Positions 1 through 10,277 of a stretch of 64,000 nt of DNA are shown here, piece after piece. The notes below the pieces were generated by a model, which did not search any database, was not told where the DNA came from, and worked only from the letters and a program-made list of their open reading frames with translations. This stretch comes from Gnomoniopsis sp. IMI 355080. Its lineage: Eukaryota; Ascomycota; Sordariomycetes; Diaporthales; Gnomoniaceae. The DNA is taken from assembly GCA_027946555.1 (NCBI GenBank), contig JAPEVC010000054.1:1-64000 (forward strand). Direction: 5' to 3'. Every line of letters begins with the position of its first letter. The first letter of the stretch is position 1. The translations under genes were made by a program, and so were the position numbers.

Positions 1-77
1 CGTAGGCACCATTTTGGATCACTTTGGCCCTCGCGTCTGCGGCATTCTGGGGGCAATCTCCTTGATCGTGGGGTCCC
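1..77. repeat. 77-bp exact copy of downstream exon sequence
   Basis: Bases 1-77 are identical to bases 375-451, a constant offset of 374, and the match then breaks inside an 11-base C run (75-85). The downstream copy lies inside the MFS coding frame, where it reads as a normal membrane segment and loop. The upstream copy is followed by non-coding sequence and a splice acceptor, so it does not serve the protein. The combination of window edge, homopolymer and exact local duplication points to an assembly join error, although a recent tandem duplication cannot be excluded. Confidence 0.9.
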
Positions 78-141
78 CCCCCCCCGGTGACCAACCCCTC
101 GCCAAGAACCACCCAATCATCTTACACCGTCTCTAGTACAG

Positions 142-1691
142 GTCTTCGTCGCCGTCATCTACTGTCTCTTCGCCGCTGGCATTGTGTTCGGTTACGCAGC
201 TCTGAAGCCCGTTCTAAAGAAGGAGGGCGCCTACCAAGATGTTTGCGGCGGGTCGTCCGACGCCGCCGCCGCTGCCGCTGCAGGCCTCAGTGATGATGTG
301 GATACATGCGTCGAGATTCATCTCAACCTCATGTTCACCGTCGCGGCTGTCTCGACCAACGTGGCCGCTCTTCCCGTAGGCACCATTTTGGATCACTTTG
401 GCCCTCGCGTCTGCGGCATTCTGGGGGCAATCTCCTTGATCGTGGGGTCCCTGCTCATGGCTTATGAGAGGGCTCTCCCCTTTGACGGGCTGCTGTTTGG
501 ATATCTGTTCCTGGCCCTCGGTGGGCCATTTACGTACATCTCGTCGTTCCAGCTCTCAAACGCCTTTCCCAAGCACTCGGGACTTATTCTGGCGTTGTTG
601 ACAGGGGCCTTTGATGCTTCTAGTGCGCTGTTTTTGGTGTATCGCATCATCTTCGAGAACACAGGAGGATCCTTTGGGCACCGAAAGTTTTTTCATGCTT
701 ATTTAGTCGTGCCAGTGATTATCGTCCTATTACAGATATTTGTCCTACCAAAGCAGTCGTACAAAACGGTCGGTGAGATGATCGAAGACGTTGACCAGCC
801 ACTTGAGCGTCATGAGTTGGATGACCAGGTCGATGAGAATACAGCGCTCCTTGAGCAGGAGCGCAGAGAGCACCGCGAGGCTGTGGAAGCGGACTTGGAG
901 GACCTGCTTGGCTCCAGGAAAGCGGACGAGCAGGCGAAGAAAGAGGAGCAGAAGAACAAGAAGTCTGGAGTGTACGGCGTCATGCACACCAATACAGCTT
1001 GGGAGCAGATCCGGTCGGCTTGGTTCATCCTGATCTGTCTCTTTACTGGTAAGTGCAAAGCACTACTGAACATGTGGCGCGTCCATGACTGACCGTAGTC
1101 ACAGTCATCCAAATGACCCGCATCAACTACTTTGTGGCTACAATTCGCCCGCAGTACGAAGCTCTTCTCGGCTCCCGTGACCGGGCCGTGCAGGTCAACA
1201 ACTTCTTTGACCTCGCGCTGCCCATCGGCGGCATTCTTTCCATCCCTTTTATTGGCCATCTCCTCGACCACACATCCACACTCACCGTGCTCTTTACACT
1301 CGTCACCGTCGCCACCAGCATCGGCGTGCTTGGCATCATCCCGGAAATGTGGGCGGCCTATGCTAACATCTGTCTGTTCGTCCTGTATCGGCCTTTCTAT
1401 TACACAGCAGTCTCCGACTACACCGCCAAAGTCTTTGGCTTCAAGACTTTTGGCACTGTTTACGGCACAATCATCTGTCTGTCAGGGCTGTTCAACTTCT
1501 CACAGTCGGGGCTTGATTACCTGCTACATCAGACGTTCAGAGGCAACCCAATACCTGTCAACGTTCTTCTTATGGGACTGGGCTTTATTGTGGGCGTCGC
1601 TCTCGTGATCTATGTCGGATACCAGGCAAGAGGCTTGCGGAGGAAAATGTTGGAGTTGGAGGCAGAGAGGGCGGTGGGAATGCATAACTGA
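142..1691 (+). CDS. FMP42: MFS transporter, FMP42/SLC43-like (5' partial)
   Basis: This is the 3' part of a membrane carrier of the major facilitator superfamily. Exon 142-1048 follows an acceptor (ctagtacag), a 56-bp intron 1049-1104 (gtaagt...cacag) is removed with phase 1, and exon 1105-1691 ends in MHN and a stop. The first visible residues VFVAVIYCLFAAGIVFGY form a membrane helix. The MFS loop GTILDHFGPRVCG (loop 2-3) follows, then a long charged cytoplasmic loop rich in E, K and R, and six more hydrophobic segments including YRPFYYTAVSDYTAKVFGF. This loop placement and the C-terminal half resemble yeast Fmp42 and the SLC43 amino-acid carriers, so an amino-acid substrate is possible but inferred. 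The start codon and first exon are missing upstream, where the 77-bp duplication sits. Confidence 0.8.
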
Positions 1692-1858
1692 GGGATGCCC
1701 CCCCCCCCATCACATACGCTTTACCCAGTAATCAGGAGCTCTGTTCACAGCTTGGAATCCGAGAATTGAGTGACTTGTGAACAGCGAGGCGGCCCTAGCG
1801 ATACTCTCAACAGCCTTGACCACAACAATCCTTCCAACGGGGCAGGGCAGCCACAATG

Positions 1859-1885
1859 AAAAAAAAAAAAAAAAAAAAAAAAAAA
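1859..1885. repeat. poly(A) tract, 27 bp
   Basis: Uninterrupted run of 27 A, about 170 bp beyond the stop codon of the MFS gene. It may be a simple microsatellite, or the trace of a retroposed tail. Confidence 0.9.
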
Positions 1886-2361
1886 CATGTGTTCCGCGCC
1901 ATAGAGAACAACGGCTCTATGACTATTCAGCTCGCCCGCTCCCTCAGGAGGACTCTTACCCTCGGATTCTGAATAATTCCTCACCATGATCGGTTGCATC
2001 ATCCCATAACTTTTCAGATTTCTAGGAATACTTACTAGCATCGCAATACATGTCACACCAGGGAACTGTGACGGCATGCTATGAGCGAGATTATGAACAC
2101 CATATCAATCTTACAGCGCAATTGTCATAAGGTCATATATTTGAGCCCACGGAGACTTGCTGTAACGAGTCCGATGCGATGGTGGCCTTGTCCAAACGAC
2201 CTCGCGCGGTGGTACGCGTACATTTTCTCCGGCATCCTTGCCGTGGATCAGTCAAAAGATCGAACACACTATCGCATAGCACTCACACCAGAGAGCCGTC
2301 ACCATTCCTCCAGACATGAAGACGCCCTTCAGGCTCCCGGGCAGCAGAAAAACGATCCACG

Positions 2362-2391
2362 TTTTTTTTTTTTTCTTTTTTTTTTTTTTTT
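2362..2391. repeat. poly(T) tract, 30 bp
   Basis: T13, one C, then T16. Together with the A27 tract it brackets a segment of about 475 bp with no coding features. Confidence 0.9.
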
Positions 2392-3170
2392 GGCGGTCGC
2401 TTTCCAGTCCTCGCGCCTGATCCATTGTCGGAAGAGGTGCCGTTTTTGCGCATGACGGTCAATCTGAGAGAGCAAACTAGCGACGAGTGGCTGGCGGTGA
2501 AACACAGGCGAAAAGTGGCAAAAGCTGGCTATGTATGCGAATTTCCCCCTCTGCTCATGAATATTGACCTCGCTGCCAGAGGCTGATGAGGGTCTTACGA
2601 GGCCCGGGTTATTTTTGGGTGGTACCCAAGCGGCAAGTGCTGGTTGGCAACTAAATTCCAGCTTTGAGAGGATGATATTGTAGCGCTAGTATGTACCACG
2701 CCAACTTAAGAGTCGCCTGAACATTTTCCTAGCTTGTGGAGGAGGCCAATTTGGTTTCATTAGTAATTAATTTACAATGCTATGTAGACCGCCAGTGGGT
2801 TGTCTCGAGATACACACGCGCACAGCCCAAATCGCTGGCGACCAACAAGCAGTTGACCAGGCCTGGATGATCTTTGCCCCAGGCGGGAATATACAAGACG
2901 CTTTCCGAACTCCAAATACAAACAAAGTAAAATAAAAACGCCTATGCCATCCAGGGTATGAAGATTCGTTCCAGCAAACACATGTTCTGCGTGAAAACGT
3001 AAGCATGCTGTGTACGAAGGAAGTTCGAAAATGGAATGAATCAGAAAGCACACTTACAGGCGCAGGGCGCAATGTCCAGCATCATCGTGGACTACCAGCA
3101 TTCCAAGCCGGTCTAGTTCCGTCATCATGCGCGAGAGCCATGAAGGAGAGGCATCCAAGCACGCGACTGC

Positions 3171-3623
3171 TCATCCTCCACCACAATCTTCCAGCCTCCT
3201 TCTCAAGAAATACTCAAGAGCACAACTTTTGGCCCTCTTGCTGATGACCTCGCACAGATACTGCTGCAGAACCTCGACATCCTCCACTACTGGCTGGTCC
3301 CAGGTAGTAATCGGCCCATCACAGCTGGTGCCTTGCGTGCGTGACAGTTTCCCAATCCCCGACTTTAACATTCGGAAGTCTTCGGGTGTCCTGAAGATTG
3401 TGCAGGCTCTGTTGTGATCGTAGTAGAGAATGATCTCATAGAACAGCGTACACTCCTTGCTGAGGTCGAGAGTTTGATTGAAATCCGCGTCACCGAAGCG
3501 CAGGGATCGGATCCACAGCGCGCGAGGCAGCTGGCGTGTAGCACTGTATGTATGATGGCACTTGCGGGAGTGCATCTGAGGTTTGGCGAGAGGGATGGGT
3601 GATTGTATGTCTTTGAGTTGCAT
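3171..3623 (-). CDS. hypothetical protein, doubtful
   Basis: A 150-codon minus-strand frame starting at the ATG of MQLKDIQ. A possible splice acceptor (catctcag) lies 27 bp further upstream, so an additional 5' exon may exist. The sequence has an ordinary globular composition (for example SLRFGDADFNQTLDLSKECT and EDVEVLQQYLCEVISKR), but I recognise no domain, signal peptide or membrane segment. The ORF stays open upstream through a low-complexity hydrophobic stretch that looks like AT-rich leader rather than protein. It could be a real species-specific gene, a decayed gene, or chance. Confidence 0.3.
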   Translation of the reverse strand: MQLKDIQSPIPLAKPQMHSRKCHHTYSATRQLPRALWIRSLRFGDADFNQTLDLSKECTLFYEIILYYDHNRACTIFRTPEDFRMLKSGIGKLSRTQGTSCDGPITTWDQPVVEDVEVLQQYLCEVISKRAKSCALEYFLRRRLEDCGGG

Positions 3624-4554
3624 CTTGAAAGGTTCGAAATACAGGCCAACCCCTGAGATGCAAGTGGTGAGACAGCGGTCAGTGGGTGAAAGAAAACAAT
3701 AAAAAAAAAACAAGAAATTCGAATAGAGAAGGATTAAAAATATATGAGAGAATGTGAAGCTGAATGGCAGAAGTATCAAACAACAACTCGAAACTCAACA
3801 GCCGAAGATAGCACAAGAAAACAGCTGATACTTCAAGTCGTGCACTTCATATATATGAAGAAGTGCGTGAGTATCACTTGAGAGCCTCATGAACTTGGCA
3901 ACGAATATAGATGTGCGGCTCTAATATATCAACAAGGTTGCCCCGTCTGACCAGTGTCAGGCCGGTTAACAATTGATGAAGAGTAATTCCGGCTAAGGCT
4001 GGGAAAAACATGGGCGCGGCATGAAAAACCATCCATTGCGCCAGCAATAATATGTCTGCGGCACTGCCCAGGTTGCCAGGTTTCGATCCTCCCCATCATC
4101 GGACGCAATTCTCCATCATTTGCCAGACCAACAGCCACCGCCGCAAAAGGATCGTAGGCAGCGATGGAAAAAAAAAATACGAGCGATGAGTGGTGATGGA
4201 TGACTGTTGGTTGGCCACCTGATGTTGATTGTTTACCTGGGTACCTAAGTAGGTATGTTTATGTTGTGCCAGGCAAACCTGAAGCAGCGTTGTTGTGCTG
4301 GTACTCTGAAGTTGTGTTCTCACCTGAAACCAAAGGTTCCCGCCCCTGAGCTGACAGCGGACAATCAGTTGGCCAATGCTTGCCCGGCACGAGACGCATA
4401 AACACCAATCTCATTTCTGACTGTTGGTGCAGTTCGGTACTGGTAAGGCTATGTGGCCGTTTGCCAGAAGAGGATGTACGGACTGTCAAAATATCGGACT
4501 AAATCTACTATCCGGAAGCGGCGCCTCCCAAGAACCAGTTCTGGAACCTCGACC
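3624..4554. other. Intergenic
   Basis: AT-rich leader of the doubtful upstream ORF and the 3' flank of the FAD oxidoreductase. No feature is recognised; only short shadow ORFs are present. Confidence 0.5.
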
Positions 4555-6213
4555 TCACTTCGTGTCCTCGTCCCCTTTCCACTTCCACGTCGCCGTTCGA
4601 TGCAACACATGGTCTTTACTTGCATACGAGACACATGCACTCCAGAACCCTCCAATCGGCCAGTAACCCTTGAGCCACGCAAACCGACTCTGCGTCTGTT
4701 GCTTGGCCGCAATCGCTGCGGCCACGTCCTCCCATTTGACATGCACCTTTTCATAGACGCTCGGCAGCATTGATGCCTTGTACTTGGCCCGCAGTGCATC
4801 GTACCACTCGCGCCCTCCGTAGGCCGCCCAGAACTCGTCTTCGGGCTGATACACATGTGCATATAACCACTTCATCCCGCCCAGCTCGCGCACCTTGTCC
4901 TCAATCGCTCGATTCTTCTCCACAAAGGCTGGCGGGTACAAGGTGCCTTCGTGGCCCCACACGCCGACGTTGAGCATCATCCCGTCCTCGTCCTCTGCTG
5001 CTTCAGCTTCGGTGGGTCCGTTTCTGTTGTCACCAGAGATAGACGACATCGTGGTTGCTGAGTCAGGCGGGCTGATGAAGGGATGGAAGGTCGGCGGCCC
5101 ACGGCGCTTCATGGGGCAGAGCCACAGGGGCCAGATCGGATGGTTGTCGTCCAAATAATTGACAAATATCTCTGCGGTTTCGAACGGCATGGCAATGTCC
5201 TGGATGGTAAATGTATTCTCCGGCCCAGTATCACGCCCTCGGTACATCATCCGCGTGTGCAGGAGGTCATCGAGGAGCCAGCGACTGAAACTGTTGAACG
5301 GCATCAGCCAATACATGCAAAGGAACCGACCAACCCAAAATGCACCTCGATCGTATCGGAACAGATACTCGGCTAGAGGGACGTAATCTTCCTCAGGCTT
5401 GGACGCGCCGTCCTTGGATGTAGACGTTCGTTCTTCGACATGCAGGTAGAACCAGGGGTCCCAGGCGCCGCTGAAGGTCTGCGGCTTCACACTCTTGGGC
5501 TTCTCGTCCGTCAGTTTCCCAGTGACGACCACGCCGTGATCTTTCGAGAACAGAATGCCATCTACATAGTCGTTTTCGGACCTGGTCGTTTCCCGCTGCA
5601 CGAGCTTGATCGCTTCTGCGACGCTGTTGGTCCGATGATAACGCGTATGCACGTACTTTTTGGCCGCAATCAGGTTGATTTCCAGCATAGTGACAATGCC
5701 CAGTGTGCCAACCGCTCCAGGTGCCGCCCGAAACAGATCAGGACGCTCATCACGGCTTGCCGTGACAATTTCGCCGTCAGCCAGCACCATCTCCACGCTG
5801 GCCACCGTCTCGTCAAAGAATCCGTGACGGAAACTGGAGCTCTCTCCGCCTGTGCCTGCAAACCCGCCCCCCGCTGTGATGCCTGGAAACTCCATGACGA
5901 TGGGCGGGACCAGCCCATGCGGCAGTGTGGCCTCAACGAGGCCGTCCATGGCCACGTTCGGCTCAACCAGCACCGTCTTCTTCACTGTATCGACGGAAAG
6001 TACACATCCAAGCGCTGAGATGTCGACGGCGCGCATGGTGCCCTTAGGCCGGGTGCTGTTGGTGCTGCCATGGGAAATTCGGTAAGGCTCCTTGCGGTCA
6101 TAGAAACTCCGGACCGACGCGGCGATATCTTTGACTGCTGCGAGGTGTCTGTCCATGTTGGCCGAAGCGGTCGCCTCAGCCGCTGCAGCATTTGCAGATT
6201 GACTTGAGCTCAT
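4555..6213 (-). CDS. FAD-linked oxidoreductase, delta(24)-sterol reductase-like
   Basis: Single-exon protein of 552 residues with the architecture of DHCR24/DIMINUTO-type FAD enzymes. The N-terminal FAD_binding_4 (PCMH-type) domain spans roughly residues 25-185. It includes ISHGSTNSTR near the start of the fold and the flavin-cradling stretch PGITAGGGFAGTGGESSSFR, followed by HGFFDETVASVEMVLADGE. The C-terminal half carries family-like blocks RYDRGAFWVGR, PLWLCPMKRRG and NVGVWGHEG. The length is close to the 516-560 residues usual for the family. Known relatives reduce the delta-24 bond of sterols with NADPH. Fungi make ergosterol by other reductases, so the actual substrate here is not certain. 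Unlike plant and animal relatives, no clear N-terminal membrane anchor is seen; the first 20 residues are A/S-rich. Confidence 0.85.
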   Translation of the reverse strand: MSSSQSANAAAAEATASANMDRHLAAVKDIAASVRSFYDRKEPYRISHGSTNSTRPKGTMRAVDISALGCVLSVDTVKKTVLVEPNVAMDGLVEATLPHGLVPPIVMEFPGITAGGGFAGTGGESSSFRHGFFDETVASVEMVLADGEIVTASRDERPDLFRAAPGAVGTLGIVTMLEINLIAAKKYVHTRYHRTNSVAEAIKLVQRETTRSENDYVDGILFSKDHGVVVTGKLTDEKPKSVKPQTFSGAWDPWFYLHVEERTSTSKDGASKPEEDYVPLAEYLFRYDRGAFWVGRFLCMYWLMPFNSFSRWLLDDLLHTRMMYRGRDTGPENTFTIQDIAMPFETAEIFVNYLDDNHPIWPLWLCPMKRRGPPTFHPFISPPDSATTMSSISGDNRNGPTEAEAAEDEDGMMLNVGVWGHEGTLYPPAFVEKNRAIEDKVRELGGMKWLYAHVYQPEDEFWAAYGGREWYDALRAKYKASMLPSVYEKVHVKWEDVAAAIAAKQQTQSRFAWLKGYWPIGGFWSACVSYASKDHVLHRTATWKWKGDEDTK

Positions 6214-8757
6214 GGTTGAGGATTTTCGTCGAAACTTCTCCTAAGCTGTCAGCACATGTCTAATTTCAAAGGTAACTTGCGTTTGCGTAGATTCCCATTC
6301 TTGAATGAATCAGACACAAAGGGCGACAAGCGCGGCATTCGATCTCCACGGGACTTCTTGGACGACTTGATATTGTTCCTCGGGTCAGTATTGAGTATTG
6401 TACTCGAAAACGTAGATCCCGACCACAAAGCCGCACCCTCAATTTGAATCTGAGTGCTTCAGGCATGTTATCAGAACGTTCTCGATCGACTGGTCCAATT
6501 TCTACGGCGTCGCGAATGGGGTTCAAGGAACGGAAGGAACAAGATATACAAAAGGTGGATTTGCGAATCCAGACACTGCACCCTCGCGGTCTGCTGGTTT
6601 TCCAATAACAGTCACTTTCATTTGAATTTTGATTTAAAATGGCCCAACTCTCTGTTGATGAGCTATTTTAAGTGAGATATCGATAATATTGTCTACTAGC
6701 ATAGTTGATAGTCTAGGCGAAGAGTTGTCCGAGCTACAGAAAGCGCCCATGTCTGGAGAATCGAGACCAGCAGCTACAAAAAGCCCAAGCGTCAGATTGC
6801 AATACCAAATACAAGGCTAGTGCTATGACATGGCAACTCTGACTGAACAAGCCTATGCGTCCGTGAATTCGATTGTGTTTCTGTGACACGAGCAGCGAGT
6901 TTAAATCACCGTTGATATTCAAAGACTGCGACTACAGCGAGAGAATACCTCCAACTTCGAATATCGCCTGCAATATCTCGCTCGACAAGAATATCAATTC
7001 GTGAGTCCGGTGCCAAATCCTCGTGCTTTGATAGTTGGGCCAGCCTCTCTTTCGGCGACTTGATCAGCCCTGCAGGCACCGAGCTGAGGCATTTCCGTAC
7101 TGCACCATCACAACTCAAGTGTGAGTGTACTTGTTGACCTTCTCAAGGGATGTGCAAATTGATCAGGTCCTGTCAAGTCTTGTCTGATTGAGAATAAGAC
7201 ATTCAAGCTAACTTGCCTATTTCTACAGCAGTAGCAACAAACAATCAATGTGAGAGTGATGCATACCGTCGACAGTGGGTCGCGTTAAGAAGAGAAGGGT
7301 AGAAGATGGCCAATCGTTTTATACGGATTGAACAGGGTTGCTTTGGGCGACAGAGCGGGGGGGGGGGTTGGCATGACCAGGGTGTCTGTGCTGGGAACTT
7401 GGTTTTGAAGTGAAGACAGTACTGTGCCAAGTTATGTGCACTGAGGTATACTTGAATCAACCTTTGGTCTGATGTCAATAAGAATGCCATTCCCTACTCA
7501 AGTCTCATGAGCCCGTAGGGACTTTGGTGATGACCCCAGGAAGACAAGAACACAAGTTTACCTAGCGAGAAAAGACCCCCAAATGTGGGTGAAATGGCAG
7601 GGCTGTGTGGCGGGCTACCCCAGATTTCCTTCCCGCGCTCCCGCGCTGTGGGATAAGGAGCCGTTGCATTAGGGCCAGTAGCGGCCACTGGACCCTGGAG
7701 CTAATTTGCCATTTAGTCTCACACCCGCGCGCAACGTCATCGAGATGCTCCTCGATCGCGACCAGAGATCTAACAATGAAGATCCACCCTGCCCAAACGC
7801 CTTGAACCTGGGACACTGGCGCCAGTTCGATTGTGGTTTCTGGAGACTTTCTAGCGCGATCATACTTCCCAACTGCAGAGGGCTTACTTTTGACTGACTT
7901 CAGCCGCATGTGTGAGACCAGTTAGCTGCTTGCTTGCTAGTCATGAACTGCGCTTGATTGGAATCACTGACACGTTCGCTCTTGGATTCGAGCATAATTT
8001 TGGGCTATAAGACCAGGACTAAAGATCGAGAATAACCCCAGAGTACCTGCCTGATAAAGAACGAGAGTGACCTGATCAATGGGCCGATGTGTACGTCAAA
8101 AGGGACAGCCAGTGAGTGATAGGCAGCGGCATTGACGAGAACGGGTTGGTGCATTCCTGGGGGACAAGCATATCGTCACTGTCATTGAACAAAGGGTGCC
8201 CTCTCGCAACACGCGACCTCGGAGCCGTACCCCGATGAGATGAAACAAATGGTACATCTGCCAGCATACCTCGAAGCCAACAGCCCCATGTACTCCGCCA
8301 TTTGCGGACGGCGGGGGAACCAATATACACTTTGGATTTCAAACACGGACAGGGCCATAGAGAATAGGAGCCATCGAGCCGCGCGTGTGTGGTTTGCGCA
8401 TCCATCCTTGACCCCCGTCCTTCTCCTCCGCATCGACGCTAAAAGTAGTTAGGTCTAGCACGGACAAAGAACCTATTGGTGAGGTCATTCCTGGTCAATG
8501 CTGTGAAGTCTGACAATGTTCGTCTATCCTCTCTGCTGAGGATGGTTCGACGGAACAGTGTGTCCCTGGATGATGATGCTGATGACCAATGTTGTGTGGC
8601 ATGTTTGTGTATAATACCCCGCTCGCTCTCTCCCTTCTCTCTTCTTAGATTGTCCTCCAATTCTCATCCTACTACATAACAACACTTCCCTCAGCACACC
8701 AATTATCATATTAAACCACAGTATCAGCATCATCTTCCAATACCCAATCTACCCAAT
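6214..8757. other. Long divergent intergenic region
   Basis: 2.5 kb between the divergent FAD enzyme and the small protein gene. It holds an 11-base G run (7357-7367) and many short ORFs without recognisable domains or consistent splice structure. A TATA-like stretch (tgtataatacc, about 8607-8617) followed by a CT-rich tract (8618-8648) just upstream of 8758 is a plausible promoter and transcription start for the small gene. Confidence 0.5.
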
Positions 8758-9070
8758 ATGGACGCTACAACCAAGACCACCCGCTCAGACTCTGTGTCTT
8801 CCGAGTCTTCTGTCGGCTCCCCCACCACCTCCTCCGTCTTTGGTCGCCGTGGCTCCGGTACCCTTTTCGCCTCCCTGCATGAGAACAAGAGACCCAATGA
8901 CCCAAGAATCCAAGCACGACGACAAAGTCTTCACGAGCAGAGGCCAACCCCTGGCATGTTTGGCAAAATGTGGAACAAGTAAGGCATACTCTCTATTACA
9001 CTGCCGGCCAAGGTCAATATTAACATATACTTTCTCAAAAAATAGTTGGGTTCGGGGACCTACAAACTAA
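8758..9070 (+). CDS. small conserved-looking 81-aa protein, spliced
   Basis: Exon 1 is 8758-8978 and exon 2 is 9046-9070, with a 67-bp intron (gtaagg...aatag). Splicing turns the apparent end MWNK into the tail MFGKMWNNWVRGPTN. The N-terminal 30 residues are Ser/Thr-rich and probably disordered. They are followed by GRRGSGTLFASL, a basic ARRQSLHEQRPTPG segment and the aromatic tail. Small fungal proteins of this layout (Ser-rich start, RRxS motif, GKMWNxW tail) are, as I recall, widespread in ascomycetes and often linked with stress or conidiation, but I cannot name a function. RRQS and RRGS fit basophilic kinase sites such as PKA. The ATG is preceded by a pyrimidine-rich leader. Confidence 0.75.
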
Positions 9071-10277
9071 ACCGTTTTCTCGACGATCAAATCATGTTAA
9101 GCTTGGGGGATAAAGTACCATAAGCTCAGGAGTTTGGGCAATGTATAAGCATGTATGATACCGACGACATGAAGCGGGCAGACTTTAACGCATTGGGATT
9201 GTTTTATAGTGTACTCAAATTGTCCAAATGATATAATCCACATTATGACAATAATTTATTCTATATGTCCTGTGATAGGTTGATTGTTCCCAATCTTTAG
9301 CACCTGTGTTAGTCACAACGACGGGGAAGACTCTCAAGCCATACTTACCAGCCAATACTAGTATTATATACATACTTACTTCGGAAACAGACATTTGTCC
9401 TTGTGCTTCAATTTCAGACCGTCGTCTGAAGGAAATATTGGTAATGATCCATTCTTGGAAGTGGTGGTCAGTTCCGCACCCCATATGGTAGCTTTGGGCA
9501 GATGTCACGATACTTGCGGGTTTAGCAAGACTGCTTGCATAATGATTTAGAGTGACGCAAATGAGGCGTTCGTCAAAGTCGAAGGCAATTCTGCTGCTGG
9601 CCAGAAACCTATTCTGTAGTCTTGTCGACGTTTGCAATTGATGTGTGGTGAGAATGCCCGATTTGCTGGGCCTGAACCTAAGATTTATCACGTCAGTTGA
9701 TGTCCCGTATTTGGTGGTAAGAGTCGGGAAAACTGCAAGACCATGACTCGGCAAGGGGACGTAGCGTCGTGCGAGGTAAGTGCAGGAGGCTTTCAACAGT
9801 GGCCAGGCAAGTGACCTGGACCAGTTGAAAGAAGGTCCAAGGAGAACGATGGTACGTATCCAGGCAAGACGATAATTTGAACAGTCGTGAAGGGACCCTG
9901 GCTGGTCAGGAATTACGGGAACGGGGACGAGATGTCAGGAGTTCAGAGGCAGAGGCAAGTTTGATACAGTGTGAGGCAATGTGATGCAGGTACAACGTAA
10001 TTGTGCCATGGTCAGGGTAGGGCAACGAGGGAAGAGGGCATTCAGTGCTTTGAAAGTGAGTGCGCGTTCATTAGAAAGGAAGCCCCTCCCAGTAAACATT
10101 TATGTGGTGCTAGAATCCTCGGCCTTCTGTATGCTCCCACTTGATACCCGTAACAGAAAACACGGGAAATTTTGGGCCCAACTAAACTCCTTCCCACCAA
10201 AATAGCCAGTGAATCGTGAAAGTATGCTTGTTGTGATAAGTGTGCTCAAGCTCAGACTTTTGCAAAACTTGCCTAAC
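9071..10277. other. Intergenic, convergent
   Basis: Region between the 3' ends of the small gene and of the KH gene. A 193-codon minus frame (9215-9796) lacks an ATG start and any domain, so it is not called. Nothing else is recognised. Confidence 0.5.

Larger units (their letters stand above)
1692..3170. other. Intergenic, homopolymer-rich
   Basis: No coding region with recognisable features is seen. It contains a C11 run (1698-1708), an A27 run (1859-1885) and a T-rich run (2362-2391, T13-C-T16). One ACGCGT (2214-2219) lies here but is not close to any start codon. Short ORFs at 2767-3072 on the minus strand have no recognisable domain. Confidence 0.6.

Noticed and set aside
2214..2219. 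ACGCGT as a further cell-cycle box
   Set aside because: Not near any start codon; counted only as background.
5440..6018. 192-codon plus-strand ORF
   Set aside because: Antisense shadow of the FAD oxidoreductase.
9215..9796. 193-codon minus-strand ORF
   Set aside because: No ATG at its start, no domain, lies in the 3' flank between two genes.
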